Part shown: positions 22,690 through 34,187 of the stretch, piece by piece | How the letters are laid out: the number at the start of each line of letters is the position of its first letter | Position numbering within the stretch: position 1 is the stretch's first letter | Source of the DNA: Diogma glabrata | Lineage: Eukaryota > Arthropoda > Insecta > Diptera > Cylindrotomidae | Reading direction: 5' to 3' | Length of the DNA: 64,000 bases | NCBI GenBank assembly: GCA_963693315.1 | Contig: OY856187.1 | Span: forward strand, 378,857,306 to 378,921,305 | Notes under the pieces: model-generated | Seen by the model: the letters and a program-made list of their open reading frames with translations, nothing else | Database searches by the model: none | What the model was told of the DNA's origin: nothing | Translations under genes and position numbers: made by a program

Positions 22690-24953
22690 CCGATTTAGGA
22701 GCTTACTGAACATGTCATTTTTCATTTCTGAGTTTCTACCCTTCAGAAAAGGCACCCCTTGTATCATACACGCATAAGGGAACTATGTTAAAGCATAGAG
22801 ATACGGATCTTTTTATGGAGGTAAATGATTTTTCGATTTAGGAGATTACTAAATATGTCACTCTATATTTCTGATTACAACCCTTTAAAAAAAGCCACCC
22901 CTTGTACCATACACGCATAAGGGAACTATGTTAAAGCATAGAGATACTGATCGTGTTAAGTAGGTAAATCATTTTTTGATTTAGGAGTTTACTATATATG
23001 TAACTCTATATTTCTGATTGCAACCCTTTAGGAAAAGCCACCCCTTGTACCATACACGCATAAGGATGCTATGTTAAAGCATAGAGATTCGGATAGTTTT
23101 ATTTAGGAAAATAATTTTTGATTTAGGACCTTACTAAATATGTCATTCTATATTTATGATTGCAACCCTTTATAAAAACCCACCCCTTGTACCATACACG
23201 CATAAGGGAACTATGTTAAAGCATAGAGATACTGATCGTGTTATGGAGGTTAATCATATTTTGATTTAGGACCTTACTAAATATATCACTTTATATTTAT
23301 GATTGCAACCCTTTAAAAAAGCCACCCCTTGTACCATACACACGTAAGCGAACTATGTTGAAGTGTAGAGGTACGGATCGTTTTATGTAGGCAAATGATT
23401 TTTCGATTTACGAGCTTAATGAATATGTCACTCTATATTTCTGATTGCAACCCTTTAGAAAGTGCCACCCCTCTTATCATATACGCGTAAGAGAACTATT
23501 TTGTGGCATAGAGGAACGGATCGTTTTATGTAGGTAAATGATTTTTCGATTTAGGAGCCTCCTAAATAAGTTTATTTACGTTTCTGATTGCGACCTATTA
23601 GAAAAAGCCACCCCCTTGTACGATACACTCATAAGGAAACAATGTTAAAGCATAGAGATACTGATCGTGTTATGTAGGTTAATCATTTTTTGATTTAGGA
23701 GCTTACTAAATATGTCACTCTATATTTCTGATTGCAACCCTTTAGAAAAAGCCACCCCTTGTACCGTACAAGGATAAGGGAATTATGTTAAAGCATAGAG
23801 ATACTGATCGTGTTATGTAAGTAAATGATTTTTCGATGTAGGAGCTTACTAAATATATCACTCTATATTTCTGATTGCGACCCTTAAGAAAAAGCCACCC
23901 CTAGTACCATACATGCGTAGGGGAAATATGGTCAAGCAAAGAGATACGGATCGTTTTTTGTAGGTCAATCATTTTTTAGATTTAGGAGCTTACTATATAT
24001 GTCGCTCTATATTTTTGATTGCAACCCATAAGCAAAAGTCACCCCTTGTACCATACACGCGTAAGGGAACTTTGTTAAAGCGTAGAGATGCGGATCGTGT
24101 TATATAAGTAAATGATTTTTCGATTTAGGAGCTTACTAAATATTTCACTATATATTTTTTATTGCAACCCTTTAGAAAAAGCCACCCATTGTACCATACA
24201 CGCGGTAGAGAACTATGTTGAAGCGTAGAGGTACAAATCGTTTTATGTATCTAAATGATTTTTCGATTTAGGAGCTTACTAAATATGTCACTCTAGATTT
24301 CTGGTTTGCAACCGTTTAGAAAAAGCCACCTCTTGTACCATACACGCATACGAGAACTATGTTAAAGCATAGAGATATGGATCGTTTTATGCAGGTTAAT
24401 CATTTTTCGATTTAGGAGCTTACTAAATCTGTCACTCTTTATTTCGGGTTTGCAACGCTTTAGAAAAAGTGCCACCCCTTGTATCATACACGCATAAGGA
24501 GGCTATGTTAGAGCATAGCGATACTAATCGTTTCATGAAGGTAAGTTATTTTTCGATTTAGGAGCTAACTAAATATGTCAATCTTTATTTCTGATTGCAA
24601 CCCTTTAGAAAAAGTCACTTCTTGTACGATACACGCATAAAGAAGATATGTTAGAACATAGAGACTATGATCGTTTCATGTAGGTAAGTGATTTTTCGAT
24701 CAAGGAGCTTACTAAACATGTCAATCTATATTTCTGATTGCAACCCTTTAGAAAAAGTCATCTCTTGTACCATACCCGCATAAGGGAGCTATTTTAAAGC
24801 ATAGCGATACGCATCGTTTTACGTAGGTAAATCATTTTTTGATTTAGGAGCTTACTAAATATGTAACTCTATATTTCTGATTGCAACCCTTTAGAAAAAG
24901 CCACCCCTTGTATCATATCCGCGTAAGAGAACTATTTAAGAGCATAAAGCTAC
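22690..24953 (+). repeat. 142-bp satellite array, outer left arm
   Basis: About 16 direct units with a period of 142-143 bp, measured from GATTGCAACCC at 23016, 23158, 23301 and 23443. The unit is CGATTTAGGAGCTTACTAAA, TATGTCACTCTATATTTCTG, ATTGCAACCCTTTAGAAAAA, GCCACCCCTTGTACCATACA, CGCATAAGGGAACTATGTTA, AAGCATAGAGATACGGATCG and TTTTATGTAGGTAAATGATT. CTATGTTAAAGCATAG within it is an inverted repeat. Units differ by scattered substitutions. Confidence 0.9.
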
Positions 24954-27900
24954 GGAAGTTTAGGAAGCTCCTAAATCGAAAAATCAGTCACCTACATAAA
25001 ACTGTGCGTATCTCTATGGTTTTACATAGTTCCCTTATACGTGTTTAGTACAAGAGGGGGCTTTTTCTAAAGCATTGCAATCAGAAATATAGAGTGACAA
25101 ATTTAGTAAGCTCCTAAATCGAAAAATCATTTACTTATATAAAACGATCCGCATCTCTACGCTTTAACAAAGTTCCCTTACGCGTGTATGGTATATGGGG
25201 TAGCTTTTTCTAAAGGGTTGCAATCAAAAATATAGAGTGACATATTTAGTAAGCTCCTAAATCAAAAAATTATTTTCCTAAATAAAACGATCCGTATCTC
25301 TATGCTTTAACATAGCTTCCTCATGCGTTTATGGTACAAGGTGTGGCTTTTTCTAAAGGGTTGCATTCAGAAACCTCTGTTCAGCTGAACCACGCAAAAA
25401 TAAAACAGAAATTAGCTCAGAATTAGGAGATATTAAGGAGCATTCAAAAAACGTAAGAATAAAATTTTGAGCTCAACCCCCTAAGCAAAAATCTTCATAT
25501 GAAAATGGGGGGCTGGGTGAACGTTCACTCAGCCCCCCACACCTTAAAAATAGCCCTAGAGGATCGTTAGTAGGCTCAGAGTCAGGAGCTATTTAGGAAC
25601 TCTTAAGGCTGTATACTTTTGATTTTAGAGCTCCAACCCTATTCCTAAAACCACCCCAAAACTAGTTTGCAAAGGGAGACGACATATAAAAAATAACATT
25701 AAATTAAAAATTTCTTTACTACATGTAATTCTTGAATTAAAAAAAACTTAAAAACAAGCAACTGTTTATTTCTCAGTTGCAACCCTTTAGAAAAAAACCA
25801 CCCCTTGGGTCAAAAACGCTTAAGGGAACTATGTTAAACATACTCGACACAAAAATATTTAAGGGTGCGGATAAAGTTCCGATTTAGGAGCCTACTAAAT
25901 GTGTCATTTTATATTTCTGATTTTCTACCCTTCAGAAAGTGCCACCACTTGTATCATACACGCATAAGGGAAATATGTTAAAGCATAGAGATACGGATCT
26001 TTTTATGTAAGAAAATAATTTTTTGAATTAGGAGCTTACTAAATATGTCACTCTATATTTCTGATTACAACCCTTTTGAAAAAGCCGCCCCCTTTGTACC
26101 ATTCACACATAAGGAAGCTATGTTAGAGATACGGATCGCTTTATTTAGAAAAATAATTTTTTGATTTATGAGCTTACTAAATATGTCACTCTATATTTCT
26201 GATTGCCACCCTTATGAAAGTGCCACCCCTTATACCATACACGCGTAAGGGAACTATGTTAAAGCATAGAGATTCGGATCGTTTTATATAGGCAAGTGAT
26301 TTTCCGATTTAGGAGCTTACTATATATGTACCTCTATATTTCTGATTGCAACCCGTTTGAAATAACCACCCCTTGCTCCATACACTCATAAGAGAACTAT
26401 TTTAAAGCATAGAGGTACGTTTCGTTTTATGTAGGTAAATGATTTTTCAATTTAGGAGCTTTCTAAATAAGTTTTTTATACGTTTCTGATTGCAACCCTT
26501 TAGAAAAGGCCGCCCCTTGTATCATACACGCTAAAGGGAACTATGTTAAAGCATAGAGATACTGATCGTGTTATATTTGAAAATCGATTTTTGATTTTGA
26601 AGCTTACTAAATATGTCACTCTTTATTTCTGATTGCAAACCTTTAGAAAAAGCCACCCCTTGTATGATACACGCATAAGGATGCTATGTTAAAGCATAGA
26701 GATACTGATCGTTACATGTAGGTAGGTAATTTTTCGATTTAGGAGCTTACTAAATATATCACTCTATATTTCTGATTGCAACCCTTTAGAAAAAGACACC
26801 CCTTGTACCATACACGCATAAGGAAGCTATGTTAAAGCATAGGGATACTGATCGTTTCATGTAGGTAAGTGATTTTTCGATTATGGAGCTTACTAAATAT
26901 GTCAATCTATATTTCTGATTGCAACCCTTTAGAAAAAGCCACCCCATGTACCATACACGCATATGGGAACTATGTTAAAGCGTAGAGATGCGGATCGTGC
27001 TATGTAGGTAACTGATTTTACGATATAGGAGCTAATATGTCATTCTAAATTTCTGATTGCAACCCATTAGAATGTGCCACCCCTCTTATAATATACGCGT
27101 AAGAGAACTATTTTGTAGCATAGAGGTGTGGATCGTTTTATGTAGGTAAATGATTTTTCGATTTAGGAGCTTCCTAAATAAGTTTTTCTACGCTCCTGAT
27201 TGCGACCCTTCAGAAAAAGCCACCCCCTTGTACGATACACTCATAAGGGAACTATGTTAAAGCATAGATATAGAGATTTTAGTCTCACATACTAATCCCG
27301 ACAATCAAGATTTCTCCAAATTCAATGTTCCTACTCGTAATCACTTAAAATGAAGTTTTTTAAGCAAAAAATATGCAAATTTCCTTGTTTTGACACAGTT
27401 GACGATTTTTTCGACACACTTCCGGTATAGTTATCGAACACATCGTCGTTTCGGCTCTTCCCATTGAGTAAACCAATTTTTAGAGTAGAAAATTTTTCAA
27501 ATCCGTCCAGCGGTTTTCTAGATTTCGTAGGTTGTGACGGCCGGCCGGCCAGCAGACAGACATACATTTTTTTTTTGCTTTTTCAGAATCAGTAGGTCCT
27601 AAAACGTCGAGAAATGCCAAAAAAATGGGGGTGAGAATTTCATTTTTAGCTCATGAATACAATACTTAGGTCTTTCAGACCAAAGTAATATAGAGTGACA
27701 TATTTAGTAAGCTCCTAAATCGAAAAATCATTTACCTACATAAAACGATCCGTATCTCTATGGTTTAACAAAGCTCCATTATGCGTGTATGGTACAAGGA
27801 GTGGCTTTTTCTAAAGGGTTGCAATCAGATATATAGAGTGCCATATCTAGTAAGCTCTTAAATCAAAAAATGATCTACCTACATGAAACGATCAGTATCT

Positions 27901-30440
27901 CTATGCTTTAACATAGTTCCCTTACGCGTTTGTGGAACAAGGGGTGGCTTTTTCTAACGGGTTGCAATCAGAAGTGCCATCTTTAGTAAGCTTATAAATG
28001 AAAAAATGATTTACCTACATAAAACGATCAGTATCTCTATGCTTTAACATAGTTCCCTTAAGCGTTTATCGTACAAGGGAGTGGCTTTTGCTTATGGGTC
28101 GCAATCAGCAACGTAGAAAGACTTATTTAGGAAGCTCAAGGTTACAAGGCGTGGCTTTTTCTTAAGGGCTGCAATCAGAAATATAGAGTGACATATTTAG
28201 TAAACTCTTAAATCGAAAAATCATTTTCCTACGTGAAATGATCCGTATCTCTATGGTTTAACATAGTTCCCTTATGCGTGTATCGTACAAGGGGTGGCTT
28301 TTTCTAAAGGGTTGCAATCAGAAATATAGAGTGACATATTTAGTAAGCTCCAAAATCAAAAAATGATCTACCTACATAAAACGATCAGTATCTCTATGCT
28401 TTAACATAGTCCCCTTATCCGTGTATGGTACATGGGGTGGCTGTTTCTAAAGGGTTGCATTCAAAAAATGTAGAGTGACATATGACAAGCTCCTAAATCA
28501 AAAAATTATTTTCCTAAATAAAACGATCCGCATCTCTACGCTTTAACATAGCTTCCTTATGCGTGTATCGTGCAAGGGGGTGGCTTTTCTAAAAGGTTGC
28601 AATCAGAAACGTAGAAAGACTTGTATAGAAAGCTCCTAAATCGAAAAACCACTTACCTACATAAAACGATCAGTATCTCTATGCTTTAACATAGCTTTCT
28701 TATGCGTGTATCGTACAAGGGGTGGCTTTTTCGAGAGGGTTGCAATCAGAAATATAGAGTGACATATTTAGTAAGCATCTAAATCAAATAATGATTTACC
28801 AACATAACACGATCAGTATCTCTATGCTTTAACACAGTTCCCTTAAGCGTGTATGATACAAGGGGTGGCTTTTTCTAAAGGGTTGCAATCAGAAACGTAG
28901 AAAAACTTATTTAGTAAGCTCCTAAATTGAAAAATCATTTACCAACATAAAACGAAACGTACCTCTATGCTTTAAAATAGTTCTCTTATGAGTGTATGGT
29001 GCAAGGGGTGGTTATTTCAAACGGGTTGCAATCAGAAATATAGAGCGACATATTTGGTAAGCTCTTAAATCGAAAAATCACTTGCCTATATAAAACGATC
29101 CGAATCTCTACACTTCAACATAGTTCCCTTACGCGTGTATGGTATAAGGGGTGGCACTTTCGGAAGGGTGGTAATCAGAAATATAGAGTGACATATTTAG
29201 TAAGCTCCTAAATCAAAAAATTATTTTTCTAAATAAAGCAATCCGTATCTCTATGCTTTAACATAGCTTCTTATGTGTGCACGGTACAAAGGGGGCGGCT
29301 TTTTCAAAAGGGTTGTAATCAGAAATATAGAGTGACATATTTAATAAGCTCCTAATTCAAAAAATTATTTTCCTACATAAAAAGATCCGTATCTCTATGC
29401 TTTAACATAGTTCCCTTATGCGTGTATGATACAAGGGGTGGCACTTTCTGAAGGGTAGAAAATCAGAAATATAAAATGACACATTTAGTAGGCTCCTAAA
29501 TCGGAACTTTATCCGCACCCTTAAATATTTTTGTGTCGAGTATGTTTAACATAGTTCCCTTAAGCGTTTTTGACCCAAGGGGTGGTTTTTTTCTAAAGGG
29601 TTGCAACTGAGAAATAAACAGTTGCTTGTTTTTAAGTTTTTTTTAATTCAAGAATTACATGTAGTAAAGAAATTTTTAATTTAATGTTATTTTTTATATG
29701 TCGTCTCCCTTTGCAAACTAGTTTTGGGGTGGTTTTAGGAATAGGGTTGGAGCTCTAAAATCAAAAGTATACAGCCTTAAGAGTTCCTAAATAGCTCCTG
29801 ACTCTGAGCCTACTAACGATCCTCTAGGGCTATTTTTAAGGTGTGGGGGGCTGAGTGAACGTTCACCCAGCCCCCCATTTTCATATGAAGATTTTTGCTT
29901 AGGGGGTTGAGCTCAAAATTTAATTCTTACGTTTTTTGAATGCTCCTTAATATCTCCTAATTCTGAGCTAATTTTTTTTTAATTTTTGCGTGGTTGGGGG
30001 GTCAGCTGAACAAAGGTTTCTGAATGCAACCCTTTAGAAAAAGCCACACCTTGTACCATAAACGCATGAGGAAGCTATGTTAAAGCATAGAGATACGGAT
30101 CGTTTTATTTAGGAAAATAATTTTGTGATTTAGGAGCTTACTAAATATGTCACTCTATATTTTTGATTGCAACCCTTTAGAAAAAGCTACCCCATATACC
30201 ATACACGCGTAAGGGAACTTTGTTAAAGCGTAGAGATGCGGATCGTGTTATATAAGTAAATGATTTTTTGATTTAGGAGCTTACTAAATATGTCACTCTA
30301 TATTTCTGATTGCAATGCTTTAGAAAAAGCCCCCTCTTGTACTAAACACGTATAAGGGAACTATGTAAAACCATAGAGATACGCATCGTTTTATGTAGGT
30401 GACTAATTTTTCGATTTAGGAGCTTCCTAAACCTCCGTAG
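24954..30440. repeat. Inner palindrome of the giant foldback
   Basis: At 24954-25373 the 142-bp units flip to the opposite strand. A third copy of the terminal block with its own CCTCTGTTCAGCTG edge begins at 25374, and plus-strand units run to the centre. The mirror image follows: minus-strand units 27689-29490, the block ending in TCAGCTGAACAAAGG at about 30006, then plus-strand units to about 30440. This looks like a second element of the same family nested in the first, or one arm that was duplicated by snap-back. Flanks of the inner copy are themselves inverted repeats, so no target duplication can be read. Confidence 0.75.
27282..27688 (-). mobile_element. Dispersed repeat family R, copy 2
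   Basis: A minus-strand copy of the element at 3602-4010, sitting almost exactly at the turning point of the 12-kb palindrome: satellite units are plus-strand just before it and minus-strand just after it. It has GGCCGGCCGGCC and the same GGTCTGAAAGACC-type terminus. One reading frame on the minus strand (27331-27567) stays open, but I take this as non-coding. Confidence 0.75.
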
Positions 30441-32540
30441 CTTTATGCTCTTAAATAGTTCTCTTACGCGGATATGATACAAGGGGTGGCTTTTTCTAAA
30501 GGGTTGCAATCAGAAATATAGAGTTACATATTTAGTAAGCTCCTAAATCAAAAAATGATTTACCTACGTAAAACGATGCGTATCGCTTTGCTTTAAAATA
30601 GCTCCCTTATGCGTGTATGGTACAAGAGATGACTTTTTCTAAAGGGTTGCAATCAGAAATATAGATTGACATGTTTAGTAAGCTCCTTAATCAAAAAATC
30701 ACTTACCTACATGAAACGATCATTGTCTCTATGTTCTAACATATCTTCTTTATGCGTGTATCGTACAAGAAGTGACTTTTTTTAAAGGGTTGCAATCAGA
30801 AATAAAGATTGACATTTTTAGTTAGCTCCTAAATCGAAAAATCACTTACCTTTATGAAACGATCAGCATCTCTATGCTCTAACATAGCCTCCTTATGCGT
30901 GTATGGTACAAGGGGTGGCACTTTTTCTAAAGCGTTGCAAACCAGAAATAAAGAGTGACAGATTTAGTAAACTTCTAAATCGAAAAATCATTTACATACA
31001 TAAAACGATTTGTACCTCTACGCTTCAACATAGTTCTCTACCGCGTGTATGGTACAAGGGGTGACTTTTTCTAAAGGGTTGCAATCAAAAATATATAGTG
31101 AAATATTTAGTAAGCTTCTAAATCGAAAAATCATTTACTTAAATAACACGATCCGCATCTCTACGCTTTAACAAAGTTCCCTTACGCGTGTATGGTACAA
31201 GGGGTGACTTTTGCTTATGGGTTGCAATCAAATATATATAGTGACATATTTAGTAAGCTCCTAAATCTAAAAAATGATTGACCTACAAAAAACGATCCGT
31301 ATCTCATTGCATGACCATATTTCCCCTACGCATGTATGGTACTAGGGGTGGCTTTTTCTTAAGGGTCGCAATCAGAAATATAGAGTGATATATTTAGTAA
31401 GCTCCTACATCGAAAAATCATTTACTTACATAACACGATCAGTATCTCTATGCTTTAACATAATTCCCTTATCCTTGTACGGTACAAGAGGTGGCTTTTT
31501 CTAAAGGGTTGCAATCAGAAATATAGAGTGACATATTTAGTAAGCTCCTAAATCAAAAAATGATTAACCTACATAACACGATCAGTATCTCTTTGCTTTA
31601 ACATAGTTTCCTTATGAGTGTATCGTACAAGGGGGTGGCTTTTTCTAATAGGTCGCAATCAGAAACGTAAATAAACTTATTTAGGAGGCTCCTAAATCGA
31701 AAAATCATTTACCTACATAAAACGATCCGTACCTCTATGCCACAAAATAGTTCTCTTACGCGTATATGAAAAGAGGGGTGGCACTTTCTAAAGGGTTGCA
31801 ATCAGAAATATAGAGTGACATATTCATTAAGCTCCTAAATCGAAAAATCATTTGCCTACATAAAACGATCCGTACCTCTACACTTCAACATAGTTCGCTT
31901 ACGCGTGTATGGTACAAGGGGTGGGTTTTTTAAAGGGTTGCAATCATAAATATAAAGTGATATATTTAGTAAGGTCCTAAATCAAAAAATGATTAACCTC
32001 CATAACACGATCAGTATCTCTATGCTTTAACATAGTCCCCTTATGCGTGTATGGTACAAGGGGTGGGTTTTTATAAAGGGTTGCAATCATAAATATAGAA
32101 TGACATATTTGGTAAGGTCCTAAATCAAAAAATTATTTTCCTAAATAAAACTATCCGAATCTCTATGCTTTAACATAGCATCCTTATGCGTGTATGGTAC
32201 AAGGGGTGTCTTTTCCTAAAGGGTTGCAATCAGAAATATAGAGTTACATATTTAGTTAACTCCTAAATTAAAAAATGATTTACCTACTTAACACGATCAG
32301 TATCTCTATGCTTTAACATAGTTCCCGTATGCGTGTGTGGTACAAGGGGTGGCTTTTTTTAAAGTGTTGTAATCAGAAATATAGAGTGACATATTTAGTA
32401 AGCTTCTAAATCGAAAAATCATTTACCTCCATAAAAAGATCCGTATCTCTATGCTTTAACATAGTTCCCTTATGCGTGTATGATACAAGGGGTGCCTTTT
32501 CTGAAGGGTAAAAAATCAGAAATGTAAAATGACATGTTCA
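30441..32540 (-). repeat. 142-bp satellite array, outer right arm
   Basis: About 14-15 units of the same satellite on the minus strand, mirroring the 22690-24953 array unit by unit. Some unit-specific variants (for example the 'TACGGAAGTTTAGGAAGC' junction at about 24950 and its mirror near 30420) are shared between the mirrored positions. Confidence 0.9.
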
Positions 32541-33946
32541 GTAAGCTCCTAAATCGGAACTTTATCCGCACCCTTAAATATTTTTGTGTCGAGTATGTTT
32601 AACATACTTTCCTTATGCGTTTTTGACCCAAGGGGTGGTTTTTCTTCTAAAGGGTTGCAACTGATAAATAAACAGTTGCTTGTTTTTACGTTTTTTTTAA
32701 TTCAAGAGTTACATGTAGTAAAGAAATTTTTAATTTAATGTTATTTTTATGTGTCATCTCCGATTTCAAACAAGTTTGGGGGTAGTTTTAAGAATAGGGG
32801 TGGAGCTCTAAAATCAAAAGTATACAGCCTTAAGAGCTCCTAAATAGCTCCTAATTCTGAGCCTATTTACGATCCCCTACGGCTATTTTTAAGGTGTGGG
32901 GGGGCTGAGTGAACGTTCACTCAGCCCCCCCATTTTCAAATAAAGATTTCTTCTTAGGGGGTTGAGCTCAAAATTTTATTCTTGCGTTTTTCGAAAGCTC
33001 CTAAATAGCTCCTAATTCTGAGATATAATTTTTTTGATTTTTGCATGGTGGGGGGACGAAACCTGTTTTGGGGTTGTTTTAAGAATTAGGGGTGGAGCTC
33101 TAAAATCAAAAGTATACAGCCTTAAGAGCTCCTAAATAGCTCCTAATTCTGAGCTTATTTACGATCCCCTACGGCTATTTTTAAGGTGTGGGGGGGCTGA
33201 GTGAACGTTCACTCAGCCCCCCCATTTTCAAATGAAGATTTCTTCTTAGGGGGTTGAGCTCAAAATTTTATTCTTGCGTTTTTCGAAAGCTCCTAAATAG
33301 CTCCTAATTCTGAGATATAATTTTTTTGATTTTTGCATGGTGGGGGGGCCAAACCTGTTTTGGGGTTGTTTTAAGAATTAGGGGTGGAGCTCTAAAATCA
33401 AAAGTATACAGCCTTAAGATCTCCTAAATAGCTCCTAATTCTGAGCCTATTTACGATCCCCTACGGCTATTTTTAAGGTGTGGGGGGGCTGAGTGAACTT
33501 TCACTCAGCTCCCCTATTTTCAAATGAAGATTTCTGCTTAGGGGGTTGAGCTCAAAATTTTATTCTTGCGTTTTTGAAAGCTCCTAAATAGCTCCTAATT
33601 CTGAGATATAATTTTTTTGATTTTTGCATGGTGAGGGGGCCAAACCTGTTTTGGGGTTGTTTTAAGAATTAGGGGTGGAGCTCTAAAATCAAAAGTATAC
33701 AGCCTTAAGAGCTCCTAAATAGCTCCTAATTCTGAGCCTATTTACGATCCTCTAGGGTTATTTTTAAGGTGTGGGGGGCTGAGTGAACGTTCACTCAGCC
33801 CTCCCAATTTCAAATGAAGATTTCTGCTTAGGGGGTTGAGCTCAAAATTTTATTCTTGCGTTTTCTGAAAGCTCCTAAATAGCTCCTAATTCTGAGCTAA
33901 TTTTGTTTTTATTTTTGCGTGGTGGGGGGGCCAGCTGAACAGAGGT
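32541..33946 (-). repeat. Right terminal blocks of the giant foldback (4 copies)
   Basis: After the bridge (32541-32755) come four direct copies of the roughly 297-bp block on the minus strand, with the CTGAGTGAACGTTCACTCAG palindrome near 32905, 33200, 33496 (one arm mismatch, GAACTTTCACTC) and 33782. The left end has only two copies. The last copy ends at 33946. Confidence 0.9.
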
Positions 33947-33955
33947 GAATAAATT

Positions 33956-34187
33956 GATTTACGCTGCCATCTGCCAGTTGGCATACAAACCATTCATATT
34001 TAACATTTAATTCGAAATTAAAAAATATCTAGGCATTTAATCAAGATAATAACTATCCTATCTCTCAAGCTGGACCATCATACACACATTGTACCAAATT
34101 TCATTAAGATTGGTTACGTTGCTGCCGAGTTCATCGCGGACAAACATCGTGACTCGTGATTTTTATATATATAAGAAGATAGATGAA
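33956..34187 (+). mobile_element. RTE/SINE-like 3' tail
   Basis: CACACATTGTACCAAATTTC, ATTAAGATTGGTTACGTTGC, CGCGGACAAACATCGTGACT and a TATATATATAAGA end give the same layout as the tail at 2105-2475. There is no coding part. Confidence 0.45.

Larger units (their letters stand above)
21878..33946. mobile_element. Giant foldback element built of inverted satellite arrays
   Basis: A 12069-bp palindromic unit. The left end is ACCTCTGTTCAGCTGG (21878-21893) and the right end the exact reverse complement (33931-33946). GAATAAATT flanks both ends (21869-21877 and 33947-33955), a perfect 9-bp target duplication. From outside in, each half has about 300-bp terminal blocks with a G/C-walled palindrome (two on the left, four on the right), a bridge containing CGACACAAAAATATTTAAGG and GCGGATAAAGTTCCGATTT, a long array of about 142-bp units, a short stretch in inverted order, a third block, and more units to the centre near 27.7 kb. 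No ORF was found. A 9-bp duplication with long arms resembles FB/NOF-type members of the Mutator superfamily, but this assignment is inference. Confidence 0.85.

Noticed and set aside
27331..27567. Open frame in both copies of family R (3649-3903 and 27331-27567) suggesting a small protein
   Set aside because: The peptides resemble each other, but so does the DNA. The frame has no ATG context or domain and includes a poly-Lys stretch from an A-run.
21878..33946. The 142-bp direct repeats considered as a CRISPR array
   Set aside because: Units are contiguous and degenerate without unique spacers, occur in both orientations, and lie in a eukaryotic transposon.
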